From assembly GCA_002173095.1 (NCBI GenBank), contig NHBK01000009.1:620001-684000 (forward strand): DNA of 64,000 nt, in the 5' to 3' direction. The position numbers and the translations under genes were made by a program. The stretch is from Hyphomonadaceae bacterium TMED5. Its GTDB lineage: Bacteria > Pseudomonadota > Alphaproteobacteria > Caulobacterales > Hyphomonadaceae. The notes below the pieces were generated by a model that did no database searches, had not been told where the DNA came from, and saw only the letters and a program-made list of their open reading frames with translations. Numbering within the stretch: the stretch's first letter is position 1; each line of letters begins with the position of its first letter. This document shows, piece after piece, positions 9,262 to 17,366 of this stretch.

Positions 9262-9816
9262 ATGCGTCTCTTTGCTTGGGAGATGGGAAGTGTGGCGGTG
9301 TTAGCCCTGGTCGCGTGTTCGCACGGCCATGGGAGCGAACCTGTCGCCGCCTCGCCCGAACCTGCCGCGACGACAATCAATCAGGCTATGCTGAATGTCT
9401 TTCAGCCCGCCTTTCAGGATTATGGCGACACGGCTTTCTGGGCCTATGATGAAGACGGAAATCTGGATGCAGAGCAGCTGACGGATGATCAATGGGCCTT
9501 GATGCAAGCCGGTGCGGAGGCGCTCCGGGAGTCTGCTCAGGAATTTGCGGGATATAACGCGTTTATAGTCGCCGAAGCTGGAGCAGAGCTCGGGTTTGAG
9601 GGGCAGGGGTTTGTGCCGCCAGAGGAGGTTCAGGCCTATGTGGATGCCAATCCTGAAGGCTTTGCGACCATGATGGCCTATTTCGCTGCAGAAGCTGAGA
9701 TAGCCGCCAATGCGGCTGCAGAGCGGGATGTTGAAACCCTCGTTGCGCAGTCAGACGTGCTATATAACGCGTGCAAGGCCTGTCATATGAGCTTCTGGTA
9801 TCCGGGGCAGCGCTGA
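9262..9816 (+). CDS. lipoprotein with C-terminal CxxCH haem motif (cytochrome c'-like)
   Basis: A 184-residue protein with a lipobox LVAC (Cys19) and an otherwise helical Ala/Glu-rich body. A single CKACH motif lies near residues 171-175, 10 residues before the C-terminus. A haem-binding CxxCH at the extreme C-terminus of a helical domain is the arrangement of class II cytochromes (cytochrome c' and c-556 type). The protein would be a membrane-anchored periplasmic electron carrier or sensor of small gases. A good GGGAGGAAGCT ribosome binding site precedes ATG 9262. The fold assignment is inference; the lipobox and CxxCH are seen directly. Confidence 0.75.
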   Translation: MRLFAWEMGSVAVLALVACSHGHGSEPVAASPEPAATTINQAMLNVFQPAFQDYGDTAFWAYDEDGNLDAEQLTDDQWALMQAGAEALRESAQEFAGYNAFIVAEAGAELGFEGQGFVPPEEVQAYVDANPEGFATMMAYFAAEAEIAANAAAERDVETLVAQSDVLYNACKACHMSFWYPGQR

Positions 9817-9823
9817 CGCCGGA

Positions 9824-10246
9824 TTAAACCGCCTGCGGCTGACCAATGGTGAAAGACTTTTTCAGAAAGCGCACCAGCGACTTCAGGTGAACTGAAAAGC
9901 CGAAGACCTGAAGCAGCAGAATGCCGGTGAAGAACACCACGGCAGAATGCACGACTGGCGTGCTTTGCGGCTCGGTAATACCCATCATCGGGCCGCGAAT
10001 ATAAAGCGCGAGCAGGGCAATAGTTGGCAGGGTGAAAAGCGAAACCATCACAGAGGTGACAAGCGTACGCTTGAAGGTGGGTTCCAGCACGCTGATCAGA
10101 ATGATGAGCAGAGCCGCGCATGCACCAGAGGCAAGGCTCACGAAATCGCCGCGCACTTCATGCTGTTCATAAGAGACATAAATCGGTGACAGCGCGAGTG
10201 CGCTCAGGCCGATTGCAATGATGATGAAACGGATCAGCGACTTCAT
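9824..10246 (-). CDS. small multi-pass membrane protein of unknown function
   Basis: A 140-residue protein with about four hydrophobic segments (near residues 5-22, 40-56, 62-84 and 100-118) and a basic C-terminal tail. No family recognised. It converges on the cytochrome-like gene with only 7 bp between stop codons, and it is transcribed away from the nine-gene array that begins at 10449. The 202-bp gap between the two divergent starts should carry both promoters. Confidence 0.7.
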   Translation of the reverse strand: MKSLIRFIIIAIGLSALALSPIYVSYEQHEVRGDFVSLASGACAALLIILISVLEPTFKRTLVTSVMVSLFTLPTIALLALYIRGPMMGITEPQSTPVVHSAVVFFTGILLLQVFGFSVHLKSLVRFLKKSFTIGQPQAV

Positions 10247-10448
10247 TTAAGACACCCCTTGAGGGTACAAAATCCGGCAATATCAGGCGGTTCTCAAGCA
10301 AGAACACTGTCCGGGCGAAGTAGCCCCGAAGACATTCTCCTTATGTGGGAATTTCAGGCGACACCGAGCGCAGATATAATGTGTCCGGGCAGACAAGCCG
10401 TGCAATCTGTGCATACAGTTGAGCGGGAACAAAAACCGGGGCGGGAAA

Positions 10449-11300
10449 ATGCGCTTTTTCAGGCGGTTGGCGGGCATGGGCTCGGGCTGGAAAACCTTTG
10501 GATTCGAAGTCGCGATTGTTGTCGTGGGTGTTGTGATTGCGCTGCTTGGTAATCATCTGGTGACGGTGATGAATCGCGAAGCGGAAATGGAGCAATCCAT
10601 GGAAGCGATCGAAAACGACCTTCTGGTCGCGCTCTTTTTTTTCAATGAACGTGAAGCTATCGAACCGTGCCGGTTGGAGCAGGAAGCCAATTTGCTTTTG
10701 CGTCTTCAAGAAGATGACGAGATCTGGCGCCCGGTTCTGTCTGACTCATTGAATGCTGACAATCCAATCACGACGCTCCCAATGGTGTTGCGCACGCCGC
10801 TTAGGCCTGTGAGTACGACCTCATGGGAGACATTCGCGGAAGGCGAATCCGCCGTGTATTTGGAGCGGGAAGTGTTCTCTACGCTTAGCTATCTCTTTGG
10901 AACAATCGCGCAAATGACTGAGAATGGCTATGAGATCTGGCGCCTAAAAGGGCGGTTGTCACATCTTGCGGTCGAGGGGGCGATAACACCGCTGCAGCGG
11001 CGCGAAGCGATCGCCATGCTGGGTGAAATCTCCGCGCTGGACGGTGTGCAGTTTGTCCATGCCAGTCAATTGTCTGATCTGTTGGATCAATACGAGTTTC
11101 AGACAGATGGCCGGGTTTATGAATGGGGCGCGACGGTTGAGGAGTTCGAACAGATAATCCCTCGGATGTTTCGCAATTTGCGCCAGACCTATGGTGAATG
11201 TGTTGATCCCTCTGCCTATCAGGACTTCATTGAATTGTATGAGCGACTATCCGGCTTTGATGTGGATGACCGCATGCTGAAACGAGGCAGCGGACCATGA
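10449..11300 (+). CDS. DUF6090-like one-helix membrane protein, array member 1
   Basis: First and most divergent member (283 residues) of a nine-gene tandem family. ATG 10449 follows GGGGCGGGAAA; an upstream in-frame start at 10419 has no better signal. The N-terminus is basic (MRFFRRLAG) and is followed by one transmembrane helix (about residues 18-38, EVAIVVVGVVIALLGNH). About 240 residues then face the periplasm by the positive-inside rule. It keeps the family mid-motif as SWETFAEGESAVYLEREVFSTL (key parts SWETFAEGES and the following xxVFxTL). Function unknown. Its last four bases (ATGA) contain the start of member 2. Confidence 0.8.
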   Translation: MRFFRRLAGMGSGWKTFGFEVAIVVVGVVIALLGNHLVTVMNREAEMEQSMEAIENDLLVALFFFNEREAIEPCRLEQEANLLLRLQEDDEIWRPVLSDSLNADNPITTLPMVLRTPLRPVSTTSWETFAEGESAVYLEREVFSTLSYLFGTIAQMTENGYEIWRLKGRLSHLAVEGAITPLQRREAIAMLGEISALDGVQFVHASQLSDLLDQYEFQTDGRVYEWGATVEEFEQIIPRMFRNLRQTYGECVDPSAYQDFIELYERLSGFDVDDRMLKRGSGP

Positions 11301-12055
11301 TCCTTCGCCGCCTCTCAACCGCTATTCGTGAACAGAACTGGTTTGCTGTTGTTATCGAATTTGTGATTGTGGTGGCCGGTGTACTCTTCGCCTTTCAGAT
11401 CAGCGAGTCCGCTTCAAGGCAATCTGAGCGCGCCTATGCGCGGGACACATTGGTGCGCCTGGAGCGCGAACTCCATGAAATTGAACGCGTCCGTGCCTAT
11501 ACCCGAACCTTTTTAGAGCGGAATGTTGATGGAATAGCGACCGCGCGCCCGATCATTATGGGCTATGCGGAAGCCGACGATCTGACGCCCGGTCAGTGCT
11601 TCGCCCTTTCGCGGTCTCATGTGATTGATCGCCCTGCAGACGAGGCGCCAACGCTTACTGAAGTCATACAGTCGGGCATCGCGGCTTCGATCGAGAATGA
11701 CGAGATCCGGCTCGCCATGATGCGGTTCGCAGGCAAGCAAGACGCAGTTCGCGAGTGGGTGCGGCTAAAGTCGACCGAGCTAGATAATCTGGCTGAGCTT
11801 TATCCCGAGCTGATCTGGTATGAGTTGGTGGAAGACGCAGACGATGATGACGGGTGGGACGTACGGGCCGCGTGCGATCTCGAAGCGATGAAAGCCTCCC
11901 GCGGGTTTCAGACGTATCTGATGGAGAATTATTCCACACTGCGGGACACAAGCAGCTTCGTTCACGACTTTTTCGATGTGGCAATCAGGGATCTTCACAC
12001 GGCCATTGATGCGGAACTCGGCATTGTCCATGAACCGGAGGAACCCACGCCATGA
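11297..12055 (+). CDS. DUF6090-like one-helix membrane protein, array member 2
   Basis: 252 residues. The N-terminal cassette MILRRLSTAIREQNWFAVV is followed by one helix (IVVAGVLFAFQIS). It lacks the NWN triplet that ends the helix in most sisters. The periplasmic part is helical and acidic, with the family mid-motif TEVIQSGIAASIENDEIRLA and a late Cys plus the CDLEAMKAS stretch that is also found in members 8 and 9 as CDLEAM and CDTDAM. The C-terminus ELGIVHEPEE closely resembles that of member 9. ATGA overlaps join it to both neighbours. Function unknown. Confidence 0.8.
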   Translation: MILRRLSTAIREQNWFAVVIEFVIVVAGVLFAFQISESASRQSERAYARDTLVRLERELHEIERVRAYTRTFLERNVDGIATARPIIMGYAEADDLTPGQCFALSRSHVIDRPADEAPTLTEVIQSGIAASIENDEIRLAMMRFAGKQDAVREWVRLKSTELDNLAELYPELIWYELVEDADDDDGWDVRAACDLEAMKASRGFQTYLMENYSTLRDTSSFVHDFFDVAIRDLHTAIDAELGIVHEPEEPTP

Positions 12056-12792
12056 TCCTGCGTCGCCTCACTTCGAATATCAAAGCCCAGAACTGGTTTG
12101 CAGTCGTGTTGGATTTCATCATCGTCGTGGTCGGTGTGTTTGTCGGCCTCCAGGTTTCCAATTGGAACGATGTTAAAAAAGAGGAGATGAGCCGCGGGTA
12201 TTACCTTGAGCGGCTGGCCTCGGACCTCTCCCAGACGATCGCTTTTTCGGAGGACACTGAAGCGACTGCCACTGAAACAATAGCGATCATCGAACGGTTT
12301 ACAGCGGCGCTGAACGACCCGAATTCACCACCAGAAGAGCTTGTGGCCGCAGCGCGGGCCTATTTTGGTGAAGGCACGTTGATGTCAGGGTTCACCGTCT
12401 TCTGGGGCACATATGAAGATTTGTCATCTACGGGAAACTTCTCTGTTCTGGAAAGTCCGGAACTTGTTGGCAAACTGATTGAACTCAGCACGTATTTTGA
12501 GTCCCTCGCTGAAGGTTCGTTGGTGAATACCGACTGGGTGATGCCCTTCGAAACCAGCCTTGCAGCTGAGTTTGACTGGATGCGATATGACGAGAAGACG
12601 GCTCATCTCTTTCCTGATCTGACACTCGAAGACCAGGTGGCGATGATCCGGGGCAAAGCTGATCTGCTTCGCCGGCACGCCGCGCTCCATCATTGGGTGA
12701 GCCAGTATTCAGTCAGGTCGAACCAGTCAGCGCAAGCCGGCGCCCAGGAAGTGTTGGACATCGTTCAGGCGGAGAGAGGGGGCTCAGAATGA
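12052..12792 (+). CDS. DUF6090-like one-helix membrane protein, array member 3
   Basis: 246 residues. N-terminal cassette MILRRLTSNIKAQNWFAVV, then helix IIVVVGVFVGLQVSNWN. The periplasmic domain carries the mid-motif as TYEDLSSTGNFSVLESPELV, very like the wording of Bacteroidetes DUF6090 proteins (a Leu, then S-x-G, then a later Leu-Arg-like helix). No cysteines stand out in the second half. The start lies inside the stop of member 2 (ATGA). The purine-rich stretch GGAGGAACC just upstream, within the end of member 2, can serve as ribosome binding site. Confidence 0.8.
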   Translation: MILRRLTSNIKAQNWFAVVLDFIIVVVGVFVGLQVSNWNDVKKEEMSRGYYLERLASDLSQTIAFSEDTEATATETIAIIERFTAALNDPNSPPEELVAAARAYFGEGTLMSGFTVFWGTYEDLSSTGNFSVLESPELVGKLIELSTYFESLAEGSLVNTDWVMPFETSLAAEFDWMRYDEKTAHLFPDLTLEDQVAMIRGKADLLRRHAALHHWVSQYSVRSNQSAQAGAQEVLDIVQAERGGSE

Positions 12793-13511
12793 TCCTGCGC
12801 CGCCTTGTCACCTCCATCCGCAAACAGGACTGGTTCGCCGTTGTCATCGAGACGCTGATCGTTGTGATGGGTGTTTATCTCGGTATCCAGCTTGGCAATT
12901 GGAATGCGGCACGGGCTGACCGGGCGCAAGGTCAGCAGCTGATTGAGCGTCTCTATGAGGAGATGACGCTCTCTCTCGAAAACGAAGCCGATTGCATGAG
13001 CTTTATGGCACAAAACGTCGAACGGGCACGGAGCACTTTTGAAGAGTTACGAACACGGCAACTCGGCGAGGGCGGAGAGGAAGCGTTTCAACAGCGGTTC
13101 ATGAGGATTGGTGGGTGGACAGACCTTTGCCCCATTCGCGCGACACTCGACCAGCTGCAAGCCGGGCAGATTGCCCTCGTCGACGATGTGGTGCTGAAAG
13201 ATCAGATATTGCAATTTGCCGACTATCTTCAGGGTAGCGAAACAAGCATCGCGAACCTTGGCACCCTTTATATGGGCGCATTGCGGGAAATGTCTTTGCA
13301 TGTCGATTATGCCTGGGATGAGGGATCGCGCAGGCTTCTGACCAGCTTTGACGAGGCTGCGGATGATGAGGTCCTGTTGAGGGAACTTGAGACCGCCACT
13401 TTCACATTGGCGATGATGCTGGGATATCACGAAGCGTTCGATGAGCGGCTGCATGACATGCATGCCGTTCTGGCCGAATATCTTGGTGAAGATGTGGAGG
13501 CGGACCAATGA
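12789..13511 (+). CDS. DUF6090-like one-helix membrane protein, array member 4
   Basis: 240 residues. ATG 12789 is chosen over an open frame reaching to 12693 because it overlaps the previous stop as ATGA and starts the conserved cassette MILRRLVTSIRKQDWFAVV, helix LIVVMGVYLGIQLGNWN. The first 120 bp are almost identical to those of member 5, with 56 bp (12825-12880) completely identical. The periplasmic part diverges from its sisters and includes a DQLQAGQIALVDDVVLKDQI version of the mid-motif and three cysteines. Function unknown. Confidence 0.8.
   Translation: MILRRLVTSIRKQDWFAVVIETLIVVMGVYLGIQLGNWNAARADRAQGQQLIERLYEEMTLSLENEADCMSFMAQNVERARSTFEELRTRQLGEGGEEAFQQRFMRIGGWTDLCPIRATLDQLQAGQIALVDDVVLKDQILQFADYLQGSETSIANLGTLYMGALREMSLHVDYAWDEGSRRLLTSFDEAADDEVLLRELETATFTLAMMLGYHEAFDERLHDMHAVLAEYLGEDVEADQ
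12825..12880 (+). repeat. 56-bp exact direct repeat, copy 1 (array member 4)
   Basis: Identical by eye to 13544-13599. It covers the end of the basic segment and most of the transmembrane helix code of member 4. It is the longest exact repeat I noticed in the array and marks recent duplication or gene conversion. Confidence 0.85.
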
Positions 13512-14218
13512 TCCTGCGCCGCCTCGCCACCTCCATCCGCAAGCAGGACTGGTTCGCCGTTGTCATCGAGACGCTGATCGTTGTGATGGGTGTTTATCTG
13601 GGTATTCAGCTCGGCAACTGGAATGCGGCGCGACAACAGCAGGCTGATGCTGATCGATACATTGTGCAGCTTTCACAAACACTCGATCAAACAGCTGAAT
13701 ATCTGGAAAATATGCTGACGTTTTATGGCGACGTGCTCAGTGACGGGGCGCTCGCGCTCGACCAGCTCGAAAATGCAGAACTGACAGAAAAGGACCGTGA
13801 GAATATCTATCGCGTCATTGTCTTTGTGCAGCAGTCCCGAGCGATTGACCCTCTAGGGTTAGGAGAACTGGTGTCTCGCCCGGAAAGGGGCGAAGTCGCG
13901 CTAAGGGATCGTGATCTGGAAGCGGCTATAAATGATTTTCGGGCAGGTCTTGGACATTCGGAAGCCATTCTCGAACGTGTGACGGAACGGACGAACAGCT
14001 ATCTTGCGACGATGGATCATTACAATGCGATTGGTCCGGTTCTGCCGATGAAGCGGCAGGACGAACTCTTTCTTGAGGCGAAGGCCCTCGAAGATCCATC
14101 TTTTCGGATCGCCGTCGCCGGAGCTCTCAATATGATGTCGTACCGCGCTGACAATATGAGGAGCGTGCTGCAAGAGTGTCGCGACCTACGGGAAATACTT
14201 GGTGAGGGAAGCGAATGA
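13508..14218 (+). CDS. DUF6090-like one-helix membrane protein, array member 5
   Basis: 236 residues, the shortest member. Cassette MILRRLATSIRKQDWFAVV, then helix LIVVMGVYLGIQLGNWN, which is the consensus of the family. The periplasmic region has the mid-motif in a modified form (GELVSRPERGEVALRDRDLE with AAINDF following). The ATG overlaps the previous stop, and GGAGGCGGACCA inside member 4 provides a ribosome binding site. It shares a near-identical 5' end with member 4 but a very different 3' two-thirds. Confidence 0.8.
   Translation: MILRRLATSIRKQDWFAVVIETLIVVMGVYLGIQLGNWNAARQQQADADRYIVQLSQTLDQTAEYLENMLTFYGDVLSDGALALDQLENAELTEKDRENIYRVIVFVQQSRAIDPLGLGELVSRPERGEVALRDRDLEAAINDFRAGLGHSEAILERVTERTNSYLATMDHYNAIGPVLPMKRQDELFLEAKALEDPSFRIAVAGALNMMSYRADNMRSVLQECRDLREILGEGSE
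13544..13599 (+). repeat. 56-bp exact direct repeat, copy 2 (array member 5)
   Basis: Identical by eye to 12825-12880, 719 bp upstream, which is one gene length. Homologous recombination between such copies would delete or duplicate one array member in frame. Confidence 0.85.
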
Positions 14219-14973
14219 TCCTTCGTAGTCTCGCCACTTCCATCCGCAAACAGGACTGGTTTGCCGTCGTCATTGAGACGTCGATTGTCGTTCTGGGCGT
14301 GTTTCTTGGTATTCAGCTCGGCAATTGGAATGAAGCACGTCACCTGAATGTTCAGAAGGCAGCCGCAATTGACAGGCTGCAGGATGAAGTCGAGGAGGTT
14401 GTTGCCTTTGTCGCCAGCTATACCGAAAATTTCGAACAGCGCAATCAGGAGCGCGTTCTGGCTCTGCGGTGCCTTCATGGCGGCAGTTGCGACGAGCTTG
14501 ATAGCGTGACATTCGAATTTGCGTTGAGGTCTATCACCGTGGCGCCGTCGGTGACACCCACCCGGACTGTGTATGACGAGCTCATCAGCACCGGGCTTTT
14601 TGCCGAGCTCGGTGATGCGCAGATGCGGGCGGCGGTGGCGAGTTACTATTCGCAGATAAACTACATGGCCGGACAGACCGATTATGTGCGTGAATTCCTG
14701 CTGCGCAGACCTGAACTCACATCCTTTGAAGGGGCCTCCAGCGTGTTCGATGAAGCCGCGCCGAGGCAGCGTCGAATTGTTTTCGATACTGAGACGCTGG
14801 CCCGGAACCCGGATTTTTTGGAGCACGTTCTGTTCGGTCACCAAAGTCAGCTTGCGCTGACCGAATGGTGGTCAGGCACACTCGAAAGCGCGCAAAGGAT
14901 GTGCGCGGAGGTGGCGCGCGTCTCAGGGCGCCCATGTGAGCCATCCTTCGCGGGAGAGGTCGAAAGCCCATGA
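14215..14973 (+). CDS. DUF6090-like one-helix membrane protein, array member 6
   Basis: 252 residues. Cassette MILRSLATSIRKQDWFAVV, then helix SIVVLGVFLGIQLGNWN. The mid-motif is very clear: YDELISTGLFAELGDAQMRA, followed by AVASYY, a close match to the S/T-G-x-(hydrophobic)...(L/M)R..(hydrophobic)..(F/Y)Y pattern of DUF6090. It contains a CLHGGSC cysteine pair near residue 82 and two more cysteines near the C-terminus. ATGA overlaps on both sides. Function unknown. Confidence 0.8.
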   Translation: MILRSLATSIRKQDWFAVVIETSIVVLGVFLGIQLGNWNEARHLNVQKAAAIDRLQDEVEEVVAFVASYTENFEQRNQERVLALRCLHGGSCDELDSVTFEFALRSITVAPSVTPTRTVYDELISTGLFAELGDAQMRAAVASYYSQINYMAGQTDYVREFLLRRPELTSFEGASSVFDEAAPRQRRIVFDTETLARNPDFLEHVLFGHQSQLALTEWWSGTLESAQRMCAEVARVSGRPCEPSFAGEVESP

Positions 14974-15749
14974 TCCTGCGCCGCCTCGTAACCTCCATTC
15001 GCAAACAGGACTGGTTCGCTGTTATCATCGAAACCTCGATTGTGGTGTTTGGTGTGTATCTGGGTGTGCAGCTTGGCAACTGGAACTCGACCAGACAGCA
15101 GCGTGTGGAATATGAACAATCACTTGATCGGGCACTGATGGAAGTCAGGGGCAATCTTGAGGCTATTGAGTATCAGATTGAGGTCGTTGAAGAGCGCCTG
15201 CCTGCGATTCAGGCCGCGATTGAGGTGTTGCGCACGTGCCGCGAAGATGACGAGGCGCGCGCAATTTTGGAGGCCAGCTTTGCGCCGCTTCGCACCCTGA
15301 ACGCCTTTTCTACAAAGACGCAGGCACTGGACCAGCTCATCAGCAATGATAGATTTCTGACCTTTCAGTCCGCAGAAGTGCGGGAAATTTTGCTGTCGCT
15401 TTCGACCGGTCTGAACATACTGTCTGAGCGTTCGAGAGAGTTGAATGCGAATAACTCTGGATTGGAGTTTGCGATTGGTCACGTGGTTCGGCCGGGTGAG
15501 CTGGGCAATAGCGGTCCGCAGGATGTTCTGGAAACAGTTCTTTCCGGTGAAATTGCTACGCCGGAGCTGGTAAGGAGCTGGGAGCTGATCGTGCCAATGA
15601 GTGAAGCTTGTCGGGATGAGGATTTTTTACAGCTCTTCTTTACGTGGGAAGATGGCGCTTATTTTCACTATGTGATGGGCAATACTGCTCTGATGGGAAT
15701 GACCGCTGCCCTTGCTGAACTGGAAGGCGAGAGTGAGGGGGCTTCATGA
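14970..15749 (+). CDS. DUF6090-like one-helix membrane protein, array member 7
   Basis: 259 residues. Cassette MILRRLVTSIRKQDWFAVI, then helix SIVVFGVYLGVQLGNWN. A predicted coiled segment follows (EQSLDRALMEVRGNLEAIEY). The mid-motif appears as ALDQLISNDRFLTFQSAEVR. It is the longest of the central five members. Overlaps both neighbours by ATGA; the ribosome binding site for the next gene is the GAGAGTGAGGGGGC run at its 3' end. Confidence 0.8.
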   Translation: MILRRLVTSIRKQDWFAVIIETSIVVFGVYLGVQLGNWNSTRQQRVEYEQSLDRALMEVRGNLEAIEYQIEVVEERLPAIQAAIEVLRTCREDDEARAILEASFAPLRTLNAFSTKTQALDQLISNDRFLTFQSAEVREILLSLSTGLNILSERSRELNANNSGLEFAIGHVVRPGELGNSGPQDVLETVLSGEIATPELVRSWELIVPMSEACRDEDFLQLFFTWEDGAYFHYVMGNTALMGMTAALAELEGESEGAS

Positions 15750-16495
15750 TCCTTGGTCGTCTCGCCACTTCCATCCGCAAGCAGGACTGGTTTACGGTTG
15801 TTATCGAAACCCTGATCGTGGTGTTCGGTGTCTATCTTGGTATCCAGCTCGGCAACTGGAATTCAGACAACGCGTCGGCGCGTTCTGAGCGCGCTGTGCT
15901 CGAGCAGCTGCATGAGGAAGTTCTGATTGCACAGGCTGCCATCGGCCCCGGTGGCCCCTACCATATCGAACGCTTTTCCGAGATGGTGCAGTTGATCTTC
16001 ATGGATATCTATGAGGGCGAAAACAATCTGCCACTGAATGTCCTTTGCCCGGCGGTAGCAGGCTCACATTTGGTGTTGAATCCTGTCGGTGAACTAAGTG
16101 CAGTCGACCAATTGATCGCGAATGGGCGTCTCAGCAGCATTCGTGATGCGCGCCTGCGAAGCGCTATCGCCTCCTTCCACTCGCTGTCCACGAAGAAGCA
16201 GGCTCGTTTGCCAGAATTGGGAGCCATCACCTACAACTTGCCCGGCCTGTTTCCGGAATACTTCTCTTTGGAGCCCTTCTGGGCGGAAGAGGAGGACGGC
16301 GTAGATTGGACCGCTGAGTGCGATCTTGAGGCGATGCGTGCGGATCACAATTTCCTGAATTTGTTTGCTATAAATGCGGACGCCTATGACGCCTGGTACC
16401 AGTCATCTGTCATGGAGACGTTGGTTGAATTACAGGCGCTGGACGCTCACATCGACCGGGTTCTGGGTATTGATCACGCAGAGGCAGACCAATGA
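15746..16495 (+). CDS. DUF6090-like one-helix membrane protein, array member 8
   Basis: 249 residues. Cassette MILGRLATSIRKQDWFTVV, then helix LIVVFGVYLGIQLGNWN. The periplasmic half resembles members 2 and 9 more than its central neighbours: mid-motif VDQLIANGRLSSIRDARLRS followed by AIASF, then a WTAECDLEAMRAD segment and a closing LGIDHAE. The cassette is of central type but the C-terminal part is of end type, which suggests mosaic origin. ATGA overlaps on both sides. Confidence 0.8.
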   Translation: MILGRLATSIRKQDWFTVVIETLIVVFGVYLGIQLGNWNSDNASARSERAVLEQLHEEVLIAQAAIGPGGPYHIERFSEMVQLIFMDIYEGENNLPLNVLCPAVAGSHLVLNPVGELSAVDQLIANGRLSSIRDARLRSAIASFHSLSTKKQARLPELGAITYNLPGLFPEYFSLEPFWAEEEDGVDWTAECDLEAMRADHNFLNLFAINADAYDAWYQSSVMETLVELQALDAHIDRVLGIDHAEADQ

Positions 16496-17250
16496 TCCTG
16501 CGTCGTTTATCTCGACATGTGGGTGAACAGAACTGGTTCGCGGTTCTGTTAGATTTCATTATCGTGGTGTTGGGCGTTTATATGGGCGTTCTGCTCGGCA
16601 ACTGGAATTCGCAAAGTCTTGCCAGCCGGTCTGAGCGAGCGGTTTTGATGCAGTTGCACGAAGAGGTGGTTGCCGCACAAGCGCAACTTGCAGAGCCCAG
16701 AATTGCCATGCCGGGCATAGATGAAGCGTTGCGCGTTTTTGTGGATAGCTATTTCAGCGATAAAGACACAATCGATGCCGAAACGATTTGCAATTTCGCG
16801 TCAATGACGAGTTTAATGCCAAACATTCTTGGAAGGCTCAGCGCCATAGAGGAGCTGATCTCGACAGGGCGACTGAGCCAGCTGAGCTCTGAAGAGCTAC
16901 GGCTGGCCATCACTGATTTTCACGAGATGACTGCGCTGAACGAACTTCGGTTCGCAGAGCTGCGGGAATCTTCCACGCCTCTGGAGAGAGAGTTTTCCGA
17001 CTATTATCTGCGTACAGCCTTTGTTGGAGACGACGGAGAGATCCGACTCACGGGCGAGTGCGATACCGACGCGATGCAGAATGATACGCGGTTCAGAAAC
17101 GCTTTTGCGCGCAATCTTGATGTCTTCGATCTCTGGCGTAATCGTTTTGTGCGAATACCAACGGATATGCTCCGTGAGCTGCATGAGCTGGTCGATCTGG
17201 AACTTGGGATCGTGCATGAGGAAGACGCGCCTCCCGGCGAGGATGCGTGA
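16492..17250 (+). CDS. DUF6090-like one-helix membrane protein, array member 9
   Basis: 252 residues, last member. The cassette MILRRLSRHVGEQNWFAVL is of the end type (EQNWF rather than KQDWF), followed by helix FIIVVLGVYMGVLLGNWN. Mid-motif: IEELISTGRLSQLSSEELRL, then AITDF. The C-terminal LTGECDTDAM and LELGIVHEED match members 2 and 8. No terminator-like hairpin is evident after it; the next gene starts 117 bp downstream on the same strand. Confidence 0.8.
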   Translation: MILRRLSRHVGEQNWFAVLLDFIIVVLGVYMGVLLGNWNSQSLASRSERAVLMQLHEEVVAAQAQLAEPRIAMPGIDEALRVFVDSYFSDKDTIDAETICNFASMTSLMPNILGRLSAIEELISTGRLSQLSSEELRLAITDFHEMTALNELRFAELRESSTPLEREFSDYYLRTAFVGDDGEIRLTGECDTDAMQNDTRFRNAFARNLDVFDLWRNRFVRIPTDMLRELHELVDLELGIVHEEDAPPGEDA

Positions 17251-17366
17251 CCCAGGACGTTATTCCATTTAGCGACTGAAATCTGATATCTCCGGCAATA
17301 GTGCGCTATATCTTGACGGAGCTGACACCGGTGTCATTTAATCCTCAAAAATCGGGGGAGAGTAAA

